In this document: positions 53,331 through 62,617 of the stretch, piece by piece
Layout of the letters: each line of letters begins with the position of its first letter
How positions within the stretch are numbered: position 1 is the first letter of the stretch
NCBI GenBank assembly: GCA_934438135.1
Contig: CAKSBP010000011.1
Location: forward strand, 1 to 64,000
DNA: 64,000 nucleotides
DNA from: an uncultured Clostridium sp.
GTDB taxonomy: Bacteria > Bacillota > Clostridia > Lachnospirales > Lachnospiraceae
Direction of reading: 5' to 3'
Position numbers and translations under genes: made by a program
Notes under the pieces: generated by a model
What the model saw: the letters and a program-made list of their open reading frames with translations, nothing else
What the model was told of the DNA's origin: nothing
The model's database searches: none

Positions 53331-54263
53331 ATGGAATTAGATAGATTTTTCGAGAGCTATCTTGAAAAACATAAAGCAGGCACTGCTGGAAGTATTTGCG
53401 AGGATGATTACGTATTATCTGGCTGTATTCAATTATACAAAGTAACAAAAGATATGTTCTTCAAGGAATTTGTCAGTACGTACATGAAAGACCTGATTGA
53501 TAATCATGGGAAAATCAAAGGGTACAAAAAAGAAAAATTTCAGACAGATAACTTATTTATAGGAAGTATTCTGCTTTGGCTGTTTGGAGAAACCAAAGAA
53601 GATAAGTACAGAATTGCAGCACAGATGCTCCGTGAACAGCTTTATGAGCATCCACGCACCAGTTCTGGAAATTTCATTCACAGTGTAGAGACTCCAGATA
53701 CATTTAATATGGAAGATTTATACCATGTGGAACCATTTTATATGCAATATGAAACTGAGTTTGAAAGTAAGGAGTGCTACTTGGATATTGTAGCACAATT
53801 TGAAAGTGCCAGAACGTATTTGTCTGGTTCTGATTTGAAATCCATCGGACAGTACATGATGGCATTAATAGATACTATGGATGTAATGTCACCAGAAATA
53901 TTTGAACATTACAAGATTCTGGAGAGGACATTTAAAGAGCTCACCCGTGAGGTGCTTGCCCGTCGTGATGAAACAGCCGGAATGTTTTTACAGGACAATA
54001 CAATGCAGGAACAAGGTTCCCTGATGATAGGCTATGCGATTATGAAAGCGTGTAACCTTGGTGTATTGCTGAAAGAAAAGTATTTTGATATAGGAAGCGG
54101 TATTTTGAATGCCTTTTTAGAAATAAGATTGTTAAAGAAACGACAAGTAAAAAATTGTAAGTTTCCAGAAGAGGATGATATATGCATGGTTCAGGAAGAA
54201 GCAGGGCTTCTTATGATGGCATATTCACAATATAAAATGCAAAATACGACAAAAAAAAATTAG
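53331..54263 (+). CDS. GH105/GH88-like six-hairpin protein
   Basis: 310 residues, alpha-helical, with a segment FNMEDLYHVEPFYMQYE that lines up with the catalytic-Asp region (DxLYM..PF) of unsaturated uronyl hydrolases; Met is replaced by His. It is shorter than typical GH105 enzymes (about 370). No signal peptide, so it would act in the cytoplasm on imported unsaturated galacturonides, matching kduI/kduD. Start at 53331 after CAGGAG rather than the upstream frame. Confidence 0.6.
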   Translation: MELDRFFESYLEKHKAGTAGSICEDDYVLSGCIQLYKVTKDMFFKEFVSTYMKDLIDNHGKIKGYKKEKFQTDNLFIGSILLWLFGETKEDKYRIAAQMLREQLYEHPRTSSGNFIHSVETPDTFNMEDLYHVEPFYMQYETEFESKECYLDIVAQFESARTYLSGSDLKSIGQYMMALIDTMDVMSPEIFEHYKILERTFKELTREVLARRDETAGMFLQDNTMQEQGSLMIGYAIMKACNLGVLLKEKYFDIGSGILNAFLEIRLLKKRQVKNCKFPEEDDICMVQEEAGLLMMAYSQYKMQNTTKKN

Positions 54264-54279
54264 GAATTGGGGTGTTGTT

Positions 54280-55221
54280 ATGAGCAGTAGTGCGGTTGCT
54301 GCAAATAGTACAAATTCTGTAACTAAAAAAAGTCCTTTTAAGAAATTTATTAAGAACAACGCAGGGTTTTTCTTTATTCTTCCCTGGCTGATAGGTTTTC
54401 TGGTATTTAAACTTTATCCATTCGGCAGTTCACTGGTATACAGTTTCAGTGATGAGCAGATGTTTAAAGCTGCCAGTACATGGGGATTCATGAACTATGA
54501 GAAGATTTTCACAGATGAAAAGATTATCAAAGCATTCCAGGTAACATTTAAGTATGCATTTTTAACAGTGCCTTTAAAATTAATAGCAGCTCTTTTTATT
54601 GCTTATATCCTGAACTTTAAGATTAAGGGTGTAAACTTTTTCAGAACGGCATATTACATACCATCTATCCTTGGTGGTTCTGTAGCAATTGCTGTTCTTT
54701 GGAAAGCAATTTTTAAAGATGATGGTTTACTTAACTCTGCATTAGCATTAATTGGAGTACAGGGACCAAACTGGTTAAGTAGTACAAAGCATTCCTTATT
54801 TGTAATCTGTTTACTAAGAGTATGGCAGTTTGGTTCTGCGATGGTTATCTTCCTTGCAGCACTGAAGGGTGTGCCAGCTGATTTATATGAAGCAGCATCT
54901 ATCGATGGTGCCAGTAAATGGCGTCAGTTTTTCAGTGTAACAATACCATTGATTACACCAGTAATTTTCTACAACTTAGTAACTCAGCTATGTCAGGCAT
55001 TCCAGGAATTCAATGGACCTTACATCATTACAAAGGGTGGTCCAAGAAGCTCCACAACATTAGCATCTCTGTTAATATACAATGCAGCCTTTGGTTCACG
55101 TAAGACAAGTTTAGCTTATGCAATGGCATGGATTATGTTCTTAATCATCATGTTCTTTACAATTATTGCATCTCTGAGCCAGAAATACTGGGTATATTAT
55201 TCAGATGAGGAAGGGAGATAG
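54280..55221 (+). CDS. Sugar ABC transporter permease (MalF/UgpA type)
   Basis: 313 residues, six membrane segments. The EAA loop reads YEAASIDGASKWRQFFSVTIPLI, the contact site for the ATPase. Works with the next gene and the lipoprotein at 51925. Confidence 0.94.
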   Translation: MSSSAVAANSTNSVTKKSPFKKFIKNNAGFFFILPWLIGFLVFKLYPFGSSLVYSFSDEQMFKAASTWGFMNYEKIFTDEKIIKAFQVTFKYAFLTVPLKLIAALFIAYILNFKIKGVNFFRTAYYIPSILGGSVAIAVLWKAIFKDDGLLNSALALIGVQGPNWLSSTKHSLFVICLLRVWQFGSAMVIFLAALKGVPADLYEAASIDGASKWRQFFSVTIPLITPVIFYNLVTQLCQAFQEFNGPYIITKGGPRSSTTLASLLIYNAAFGSRKTSLAYAMAWIMFLIIMFFTIIASLSQKYWVYYSDEEGR

Positions 55222-55227
55222 GCGGAA

Positions 55228-56085
55228 ATGACATTTGAGACAAAAAGAAAAGTTAGTGCCGTAATTAAATACACGGTTCTTATTATAGTTGGTTTTTTCA
55301 TGGTGTATCCATTATTATGGATGGTAAGTGCCACATTTAAAGATAACAGCGAAATCTTTACAAATATTGGTCTGATTCCAAAGAAGGTAACTTTTGATGG
55401 TTATAAGAACGCATTTAAGAGTTACGGTGGTGACATTAACCTTTGGAAAGCAATGGTTAATACTTATAAATACGTAATTCCAAAAGTATTATTTACAGTA
55501 GTTTCAGCAACAGTAACAGCATATGGTTTCGGTAGATTCAAATTCAAAGGAAAGAACTTCCTATTTGCAGTGTTAATGTCAACACTGTTCCTTCCACAGG
55601 TTGTATTAAATGTACCTCAGTACAAATTATTCAACCAGTTAGGATGGATTGATTCTCCATTTTATCTGCCAATTATTATTCCTACTTTATTTGCAGTGGA
55701 CACGTATTTCGTATTCATGCTAATTCAGTTCCTTCGCAATGTACCAAAGGAATTAGATGAAGCAGCCAAAATTGATGGATGTAATACAATACAGACATTA
55801 TATAAAGTTATTGTTCCTATGTTAAAACCAGCGATTGCATCTTGTGCATTATTTCAGTTCATGTGGTCAAACAACGATTACATGGGACCGTTACTTTACG
55901 CAAAAACACCAAAATACTATCCAGCCACAATTTATGTTAAATTATCCATGGATGGTGATACTGGATTCTCATGGAACCGAGTATTAGCAATTTCACTTAT
56001 TTCTATCATTCCATCACTTGTTGTATTCTTCTGTGCACAGAGTTCTTTCGTAGATGGTATTTCAGCAGGTGCAGTGAAAGGTTAA
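55228..56085 (+). CDS. Sugar ABC transporter permease (MalG/UgpE type)
   Basis: 285 residues, six membrane segments. EAA loop LDEAAKIDGCNTIQTLYKVIVP. Six bases after the first permease; together they make the channel. Confidence 0.94.
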   Translation: MTFETKRKVSAVIKYTVLIIVGFFMVYPLLWMVSATFKDNSEIFTNIGLIPKKVTFDGYKNAFKSYGGDINLWKAMVNTYKYVIPKVLFTVVSATVTAYGFGRFKFKGKNFLFAVLMSTLFLPQVVLNVPQYKLFNQLGWIDSPFYLPIIIPTLFAVDTYFVFMLIQFLRNVPKELDEAAKIDGCNTIQTLYKVIVPMLKPAIASCALFQFMWSNNDYMGPLLYAKTPKYYPATIYVKLSMDGDTGFSWNRVLAISLISIIPSLVVFFCAQSSFVDGISAGAVKG

Positions 56086-56098
56086 GGTTTAAAGGAAA

Positions 56099-57655
56099 AT
56101 GAAGCTTAAATTAGTAATGAAGTCGGTACGCAGTGCAGTGATCGAAATTCAGGATGGTGGAGTTTTCTATAGTAAGAGTGAATATAAAATAGTTGTAAAT
56201 GGATTAGAAGTTACAACAACATCAAAAGTAGTGAACAGTCTCTTTGGCTTGAAGCCAGAGACTGCTTATACTATAAGTGTTATCGGTTCAAATGGGGAAC
56301 GGGATGAAATTTCCTTTACAACGGATTATGAATTTGTCACATTAAATGTAAAAGAATTCGGTGCAAAAGGGGATGGCGTAACGGAAGATACTGCGTATAT
56401 TCAGGCCGCTATCCTCGCCTGCCCGGAAAATGGACGGGTTCTGATTCCAGCTGGTAATTATCTGGTTACCAGCTTATTTTTAAAAAGCAATTTAAAGCTC
56501 GAGCTGGAAAAAGGAGCAGTGCTGGAAGCCATTACGGATAGAGAGAAATTTCCTATTCTGCCTGGCTTAATCGAAAGTTATGATGAAACTGACGAATATA
56601 ATTTAGGTACCTGGGAAGGAAATCCATTAAAAATGTTTTCCGGTATTGTCACAGGTATTAATGTAGAAAATGTATTGATATACGGAGAAGGTATTATCAA
56701 TGGTAATGCCAGCAAAGATAACTGGTGGTACAATCCAAAGGTTATGCGTATGGCATTTCGTCCAAGGCTTTTATATTTAAATCATTGTAAAAATGTAACG
56801 GTACAGGGTGTTACATTTAAGGATAGTCCATCCTGGACAATACATCCATATTTCAGTGATGATTTAAGTTTCTATAATTTATTCGTCAATAACCCTGCAG
56901 ATTCACCAAATACAGACGGACTGGATCCGGAATCCTGTAAAAATGTTACGATTATGGGCGTACATTTTTCCTTAGGAGATGACTGTATCGCGGTGAAATC
57001 TGGAAAACTTTATATGGGCGAGAAGCATAAGACTCCATCTGAAAATCTTACCATCCGCCAATGTCTGATGGAGAACGGACATGGTGCGGTTACAGTAGGA
57101 AGTGAAATGGCTGGAGGCGTAAAGAATCTGGAAGTCCGAGACTGTTTATTTAAAAATACGGATCGCGGTCTAAGAATTAAGACTAGACGTGGGCGTGGCA
57201 GACAGGCCGTGATTGAAAATATAACGTTCGAGCATATTATAATGGAAGATGTTATGACACCATTTGTTGCCAATAGCTTCTATTTCTGTGATCCAGATGG
57301 ACATACAGAATATGTCCGTACAAAAGAAGCACTGCCGGTTGATGAACGTACGCCTCACATTAAAAGTTTATACTTTAGAAATATAGAATGTAAAAACTGT
57401 CATGTTGCCGTAGCTTTCTTTTACGGTCTTCCTGAAAAGAAAATTGACTGCATAGAAATGACAAACATTAAAGCTGGTTTTTCAGAAAATCCGAAAAAAG
57501 ATGTTCCTGCTATGATGGATGGAATTAAGCCGATGACAAATCTAGGATTGTTTGCAGAGAATGTAAATCATCTGCATTTAACAAATGTTGAGATTACAGG
57601 CTGTGAAGGCGAGAAATTCCAGATAAACCATGTAGATGATTATCAGAACAGATAA
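56099..57655 (+). CDS. GH28 polygalacturonase family, cytoplasmic
   Basis: 518 residues: short N-terminal fibronectin-III-like domain (about 1-78), then a GH28 right-handed beta helix. All signature sites are present: NTDG (271-274), GDDC (293-296) with the catalytic Asps, GHGAV with His328, and RIK (359-361). No signal peptide is seen, so it probably trims imported oligogalacturonides from an end (exo-type, inferred). Thirteen bases after the permease gene, AAAGGAAA as ribosome site. Confidence 0.93.
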   Translation: MKLKLVMKSVRSAVIEIQDGGVFYSKSEYKIVVNGLEVTTTSKVVNSLFGLKPETAYTISVIGSNGERDEISFTTDYEFVTLNVKEFGAKGDGVTEDTAYIQAAILACPENGRVLIPAGNYLVTSLFLKSNLKLELEKGAVLEAITDREKFPILPGLIESYDETDEYNLGTWEGNPLKMFSGIVTGINVENVLIYGEGIINGNASKDNWWYNPKVMRMAFRPRLLYLNHCKNVTVQGVTFKDSPSWTIHPYFSDDLSFYNLFVNNPADSPNTDGLDPESCKNVTIMGVHFSLGDDCIAVKSGKLYMGEKHKTPSENLTIRQCLMENGHGAVTVGSEMAGGVKNLEVRDCLFKNTDRGLRIKTRRGRGRQAVIENITFEHIIMEDVMTPFVANSFYFCDPDGHTEYVRTKEALPVDERTPHIKSLYFRNIECKNCHVAVAFFYGLPEKKIDCIEMTNIKAGFSENPKKDVPAMMDGIKPMTNLGLFAENVNHLHLTNVEITGCEGEKFQINHVDDYQNR

Positions 57656-57672
57656 GAGAGGATTTGAGAAAA

Positions 57673-58515
57673 ATGCAGTTAGGAATTCGTTTACACGATG
57701 CAAAGAACCTTCCATTAGAGGAACGGTTACAGGTGATTCATGATCAAGGATTTCTTTGTGGACATCTGGCATTAGGTAAAGTAATTAAAGAATATTCGGT
57801 AAAAAACGAGGCACTTACTCCTGGGTATGCCATGTATTTAAAAAAACTGTTTGCCAAAAACGACATTGATATTGCCGTATTAGGATGCTATTTAAATCTT
57901 GCAAATCCGAATGCAGAAAAATTAGCCCAGGCAGTAGAACGATACAAGTCACATATCCGCTTTGCGTCTATTTTAGGATGTGGTGTTGTCGGAACCGAAA
58001 CAGGTGCTCCAAATGAAGAATATAAATATGAACCTGCGTGTCATTCCGAGGAAGCGCTGGAAACATTTATAACGAATTTAGAGCCAGTAGTAAGATATGC
58101 GGAACAGATGGGTGTTATCGTAGCGATTGAACCTGTCTGGAAACATATTGTATATGATGCAGACCGTGCAAAAATGGTTTTAGATCGCATCCAGTCTCCA
58201 AACCTGCAGATTATTCTGGATCCAGTTAATCTGTTAGGAATTGAGAATTACAAAGACCAGGTGGAAATTGTTAAACATGCGATCGATGTATTAGGGGAAG
58301 ATGTTGCAGTTGTTCACATCAAGGACTTTATTGTAAACAATAATGAACTTGTTTCAGTTGCAGCAGGGAACGGATTAATGAATTACGATGATGTAATTCG
58401 TTTTATGAAAGAAAGAAAACCTTATATTCACGCAACTCTTGAAAATACAGTGCCGGAGAATGCTGTAGAGGCAAGAAAGTTTATCCAGGGATTATGGGAT
58501 AACTGTGAGATATAA
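57673..58515 (+). CDS. Sugar phosphate isomerase/epimerase (AP endonuclease 2-like barrel)
   Basis: 280-residue xylose-isomerase-like TIM barrel. Metal-binding Glu in IAIEPVWKHI, Asp in IILDPVNL, His in VVHIKDF. Such enzymes act on keto-sugars; the substrate is likely a pectin-derived sugar acid or a galacturonate intermediate. A TTG at 57664 is in frame but too close to GAGAGG. Last gene of the pectin locus. Confidence 0.85.
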   Translation: MQLGIRLHDAKNLPLEERLQVIHDQGFLCGHLALGKVIKEYSVKNEALTPGYAMYLKKLFAKNDIDIAVLGCYLNLANPNAEKLAQAVERYKSHIRFASILGCGVVGTETGAPNEEYKYEPACHSEEALETFITNLEPVVRYAEQMGVIVAIEPVWKHIVYDADRAKMVLDRIQSPNLQIILDPVNLLGIENYKDQVEIVKHAIDVLGEDVAVVHIKDFIVNNNELVSVAAGNGLMNYDDVIRFMKERKPYIHATLENTVPENAVEARKFIQGLWDNCEI

Positions 58516-58538
58516 TTATCGATTAATAATATAGAAGA

Positions 58539-58575
58539 AACAGCTCGTCTTTGTGGGAAAGGCGGGCTGTTTTTT
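58539..58575 (+). terminator. Intrinsic terminator of the pectin locus
   Basis: AACAGCTCGTCTTT (58539-58552) pairs over 14 positions with AAAGGCGGGCTGTT, followed by five Ts. Confidence 0.92.
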
Positions 58576-58639
58576 CTAATGATTAGCGTTCTACTCGATA
58601 AGGAAAACAATCCGACGGAGGAAGAATGAGGTATTAGTA

Positions 58640-59539
58640 TTATAAGTGTGGAAGGGTTGTCCGATAGTGACGGAGTTCTTCTTCGCTGACTGTTTTAATG
58701 ACTTCATCAAAAGCAGCTAATAATCTCGGACGATCTTCAGGAATTCTGCCCTGAATTGGTATTGCATTGGATGCTCCCAATGCACCGAAGTATACAGGTA
58801 TCTTTAGTTCTTCTACCAGGACTTTCATTTCACGGAATTTTTCTAATTCCCCTTCTTCTTTCCAGTTTCCATTTTGTATTTCTTTGAAAAGTTCTGATTC
58901 AGGATAAATAGTGAGCATAGAAGCTCCAAGCATTATTGGGTGGAGCTGGTTACAGACTTCAGCAGTCAGTTTAGCACCTTTTATTCCTTTTTGAGAACCG
59001 GATACACCAGTCAGATAGAAAAAGCTGTAACCGATTCCAGCACGATCTAAACGCTTGGATTGTTTTATAATTTCGTCAGCCAGATATCCTTTATGCATAA
59101 ATTTGAGGGCTTCATTATCTGCAGTTTCAATTCCGATTGTAAGATTATAATATCCCGCTTTCTGAAGTTCTCTTAGTTCCTCATCGGTCTTTATGGATAT
59201 ATCTGTTACTCTTGCAAAACTTCCAATGGTTTTGTTTTCTGGAAAATATTTATGTATTAAATCGGCGATAGCCAGAAGTTTTTCTGCCTTTAACACAAAT
59301 GGGTTAGCACCTGTTAAAAAAGTACGGGAGACTTTATGATGCGGCCATAGTCTTAACTGTCCTTGTACTTCTTTCAAATCAGCCTCAATATCCTCTAGTG
59401 GAGACATTTTAAATTGGAATGGAAGATCATCATAGAGAGTACAGAATTTACATTTATGATGTGTACATCCAGCAGTAGCTTCAATTAATAAAGAAGAAGC
59501 TTCATAGGGTGGTCTCCAGATAGTTCCGGTATAGTGCAT
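58640..59539 (-). CDS. Radical SAM protein (Elp3/MiaB-like fold)
   Basis: 299 residues. The cluster motif is CTHHKCKFC (CX4CX2C rather than the usual CX3CX2C), a spacing known in a widespread uncharacterised radical SAM family. LTIGIETADNEALKFMHKGY and MLTIYPESELF follow as in that family. Substrate unknown. AAAGGAG on the minus strand before the ATG. Gene stands alone. Confidence 0.9.
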   Translation of the reverse strand: MHYTGTIWRPPYEASSLLIEATAGCTHHKCKFCTLYDDLPFQFKMSPLEDIEADLKEVQGQLRLWPHHKVSRTFLTGANPFVLKAEKLLAIADLIHKYFPENKTIGSFARVTDISIKTDEELRELQKAGYYNLTIGIETADNEALKFMHKGYLADEIIKQSKRLDRAGIGYSFFYLTGVSGSQKGIKGAKLTAEVCNQLHPIMLGASMLTIYPESELFKEIQNGNWKEEGELEKFREMKVLVEELKIPVYFGALGASNAIPIQGRIPEDRPRLLAAFDEVIKTVSEEELRHYRTTLPHL

Positions 59540-59646
59540 AAATTGTTTCTCCTTTCAAAGTTATACTTATACGTTTACTTTTTATGGTATCATAAAAGTG
59601 CTATAAATGCAATTTGTTGTTAGAAAATAACGGATCTTTGTCCATA

Positions 59647-59674
59647 CATATTTCCCTCTACCCCCTCATACAAT
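59647..59674 (+). promoter_or_regulatory. Sigma-E-type sporulation promoter of spoIIID
   Basis: CATATT (59647-59652; part of ACATATT, consensus KMATATT), 14-base spacer, CATACAAT (59667-59674), an exact match to the sigma-E -10. The gene downstream is a known sigma-E target in Bacillus and Clostridium. Confidence 0.8.
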
Positions 59675-59721
59675 GTAAAAACAAGTATTTAGGGGGGTTC
59701 CGAGCCTTCGGAGCATGAGAT

Positions 59722-59991
59722 ATGAAAGGATATATCGAAGAGAGAGCAGTGGATATCGCCAATTATATTATTGAATATAATGCTACGGTAAGGCAGACCG
59801 CAAAGCAGTTCGGGATTTCGAAATCGACGGTACATAAAGATGTAACAGAACGTTTGGTCCAAATTAATCCCGGACTTGCAAAACGAGCCAGAGTTGTATT
59901 GGATCTGAATAAATCAGAAAGACATATTAGAGGCGGTCTGGCTACAAAAGAAAAGTATCTGCACAAACAGCAATGCAGTTCAAAATATTAA
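59722..59991 (+). CDS. spoIIID: Sporulation transcription factor SpoIIID
   Basis: 89-residue DNA-binding protein of the mother cell. The helix-turn-helix VRQTAKQFGISKSTVHKDVTERL and the downstream INPGLAKRARVVLDLNKSERHIRGG are the full family signature, with a basic C-terminal tail. GGAG lies about eight bases before the ATG. Its intact sigma-E promoter and terminator indicate a functioning sporulation regulator, or a recently retained one. Confidence 0.97.
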   Translation: MKGYIEERAVDIANYIIEYNATVRQTAKQFGISKSTVHKDVTERLVQINPGLAKRARVVLDLNKSERHIRGGLATKEKYLHKQQCSSKY

Positions 59992-59999
59992 TGGAAAAT

Positions 60000-60034
60000 A
60001 TGGCGGTTGTATTTTATGCAGCTGCCATTTTTTT
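60000..60034 (+). terminator. Intrinsic terminator of spoIIID
   Basis: ATGGCGGTTGTA (60000-60011) pairs with TGCAGCTGCCAT (60017-60028) using G-U pairs, followed by seven Ts. The bases to 60222 hold nothing else recognisable. Confidence 0.88.
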
Positions 60035-60222
60035 GGGGAATTTCTTCGATATTTCTAAAGGAAAATATGAGAACAGTTTTAACAGGAAAAATAAGGAAGA
60101 TAATATGGAATTTGGAGCATATTACAAAAATGCCTTTAGAATATTGTTAAAAATACTACAATACTAAGCTGTCAAAATGGCGATTTGAACAAGTTTAATT
60201 GCCAGTAATGCGTAAAATTTAG

Positions 60223-60251
60223 TTTAATTGATAGTGTCAGTGTGTTATAAT
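60223..60251 (+). promoter_or_regulatory. Promoter of the rnf operon
   Basis: TTTAAT (60223-60228), 17-base spacer, TATAAT (60246-60251). A direct repeat AGTTTAATTG occurs at 60192 and 60221, the second overlapping the -35, so it could be a regulator site. Confidence 0.55.
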
Positions 60252-60286
60252 AATGCAAATGAGTGTTTTAGAAAAGGAGGTATTAC

Positions 60287-61612
60287 ATGAAGACGTTAAC
60301 ATTTCTTGGAGGCGTTCATCCTTTTGAGGGAAAAGACCTTTCAAAAGACCTTCCGATTAAAAAGGTAGCACCAAAAGGCCTTTTGGTTTATCCGATGTCC
60401 CAGCACATTGGAGCACCGGCTAAGCCGATAGTTGAAGTGGGAGAACGTGTACTTGTAGGGCAGAAAATAGGAGAGATTGCAGGTTTTATATCTGCGAATA
60501 TCTGCAGTTCCGTTTCAGGTACTGTAAAGGCTATTGAACCAAGATTAACGGTTTCAGGTGCCAAATGCACATCTATTATCGTAGAAAACGATAATCAATA
60601 TGAAACAGTAGAAGGTTTTGGACAAAAGAGAGATTTAGAAAAATTATCAAAAGAAGAGATTAGAAATTATATTAAAGAAGCTGGTATTGTTGGTATGGGT
60701 GGTGCTGGTTTCCCAACTCATGTAAAAGTAACACCAAAGGATGATTCTAAGATTGATCGGATCATTGTAAATGGTGCAGAATGTGAACCATATCTGACAT
60801 CCGATTATCGTGTGTTATTAGAGACACCAGAGAAGGTTGTAAAAGGCCTTAAGGTTATGTTGAAGCTTTTTGACAAAGCAGAAGGAATTATCGGAATTGA
60901 AGATAATAAACCGGAAGCCATTAAGAAAATGCAGGAACTTGTAGCGAATGAAAGCAGAATCACTGTAAAAGTCCTGAAAACAAAATATCCTCAAGGTGCA
61001 GAGCGTCAGATGATTTATGCAACAACAGGAAGAAAGATTAATTCATCCATGCTTCCAGCAGATGCCGGATGTGTTGTTGATAATGTAGATACAGTTGTTT
61101 CTATTTATATGGCAGTCTGTGAGTCTACTCCTTTAATCAGACGTATTGTTACGGTTACAGGTGATGCGATTCAAAAACCTCAAAACTTTGAAGTGCGTAC
61201 TGGTACTATTTATGGAGAATTAATTGAAGAAGCCGGTGGATTTAAGACGCAGCCTGAAAAGATTGTTTCCGGCGGTCCTATGATGGGTATGGCCTTATTT
61301 GATTTAGAAGTTCCAGTTACGAAAACATCATCTGCGTTGTTATGTATGACAAAGGATGAAGTAGCAGCCAATGAACCATCTGCCTGTATCCGATGCGGAC
61401 GCTGTGTAGAAGCCTGTCCAAGTCATCTGGTACCACAGAAGCTTTTGGAGTATGCAGAACATTTTGATGATGAAGGTTTCCAGAAGTTAAATGGTATGGA
61501 GTGCTATGAATGTGGATGCTGCACTTATGTCTGTCCGGCAAAACGTCGTTTGACACAGTCATTTAAGCAGACACGTAGAAGCATCATGGATAGTAGAAGA
61601 AAGAAAAAATAG
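60287..61612 (+). CDS. rnfC: Rnf complex subunit C
   Basis: Membrane-associated subunit of the ferredoxin:NAD+ oxidoreductase carrying the NADH/flavin site and Fe-S clusters. 441 residues. GMGGAGFPTHVK flavin/NAD loop, then two [4Fe-4S] motifs CIRCGRCVEACP and CYECGCCTYVCP near the C terminus. AAAGGAGG before the ATG. First gene of the operon. Confidence 0.97.
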   Translation: MKTLTFLGGVHPFEGKDLSKDLPIKKVAPKGLLVYPMSQHIGAPAKPIVEVGERVLVGQKIGEIAGFISANICSSVSGTVKAIEPRLTVSGAKCTSIIVENDNQYETVEGFGQKRDLEKLSKEEIRNYIKEAGIVGMGGAGFPTHVKVTPKDDSKIDRIIVNGAECEPYLTSDYRVLLETPEKVVKGLKVMLKLFDKAEGIIGIEDNKPEAIKKMQELVANESRITVKVLKTKYPQGAERQMIYATTGRKINSSMLPADAGCVVDNVDTVVSIYMAVCESTPLIRRIVTVTGDAIQKPQNFEVRTGTIYGELIEEAGGFKTQPEKIVSGGPMMGMALFDLEVPVTKTSSALLCMTKDEVAANEPSACIRCGRCVEACPSHLVPQKLLEYAEHFDDEGFQKLNGMECYECGCCTYVCPAKRRLTQSFKQTRRSIMDSRRKKK

Positions 61613-61642
61613 CACAGTTGAAAAAAGGAAGAGGTGTTATCT

Positions 61643-62617
61643 TTGAGTGAATTATTAAATGTATCAGCTTCACCTCATGTTCGTAGTAAAGATTCCACAC
61701 AAACGATTATGAGAGATGTAGCGATTGCTTTAGTTCCAGGTTGTCTGTTTGGTATTTACAACTTTGGTCTGAAAGCGTTAATTGTACTTCTGGCATCAAT
61801 AGTTTCTTGTATGCTTACAGAATACATATATGAAGTGTGTATGAAAAAGCCAGTCACTACAGGTGATTACAGTGCTTTGGTAACAGGAATGCTTTTAGGT
61901 ATGAACCTGCCATATACAGTGCCGGTCTGGATGCCTGTTTTAGGTGGCATATTTGCTATTTTAATTGTAAAAGAGTTATTCGGCGGTCTTGGACAGAACT
62001 TTATGAACCCTGCCCTTGCTGCAAGATGTTTTCTTATGATTTCATTTGCAAAGAGAATGACAACCTTTGCGTATGATGGCGTAACAGGAGCAACTCCTCT
62101 TTATCTGATTAAATCAGGTGATAAAGCAGCTTCTGTTTCCAGTATCTTATCAGATGGTGGAACAAGCCTTTCCCATATCTTCATCGGTACAATCGGTGGA
62201 ACCATTGGGGAAACATCCGTAATTGCATTATTAATTGGTGCAGCTTACTTATTGTATAGAAAAGTAATCAGCTGGAAGATTCCACTTACTTATATTGTGA
62301 CATTTGCTGTATTTGTTCTTATTTTTGGAGGAAGAGGTTTCGATATAACTTATCTTCTTTGTGAACTCTGCGGTGGTGGTCTTATTCTTGGTGCTTTCTT
62401 TATGGCAACCGATTATGTAACCAGTCCAATTACTCCGAAGGGACAGATTGTATTTGGTATTCTTCTTGGATGCCTGACAGGAATATTCCGTATTTTTGGT
62501 GGAACAGCTGAAGGTGTTTCCTACGCAATCATCTTCTGTAACCTTTTAGTACCATTGATTGAAAAAGTTACAATTCCGGTTCCTTTTGGAAAGGAGGGAA
62601 TGAAAGATGGCAAGTAA
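61643..62617 (+). CDS. rnfD: Rnf complex subunit D
   Basis: Membrane subunit, about 324 residues and ten membrane segments. The covalent FMN site is GVTGATPL with Thr151. An in-frame GTG at 61634 lies within the ribosome site GGAAGAGG; TTG 61643, eight bases further, is preferred. Overlaps rnfG. Confidence 0.95.
   Translation: MSELLNVSASPHVRSKDSTQTIMRDVAIALVPGCLFGIYNFGLKALIVLLASIVSCMLTEYIYEVCMKKPVTTGDYSALVTGMLLGMNLPYTVPVWMPVLGGIFAILIVKELFGGLGQNFMNPALAARCFLMISFAKRMTTFAYDGVTGATPLYLIKSGDKAASVSSILSDGGTSLSHIFIGTIGGTIGETSVIALLIGAAYLLYRKVISWKIPLTYIVTFAVFVLIFGGRGFDITYLLCELCGGGLILGAFFMATDYVTSPITPKGQIVFGILLGCLTGIFRIFGGTAEGVSYAIIFCNLLVPLIEKVTIPVPFGKEGMKDGK

Noticed and set aside
59973..60167. 64-residue frame after spoIIID
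   Set aside because: It overlaps the spoIIID end, has no ribosome site and runs through the spoIIID terminator at 60000-60034.
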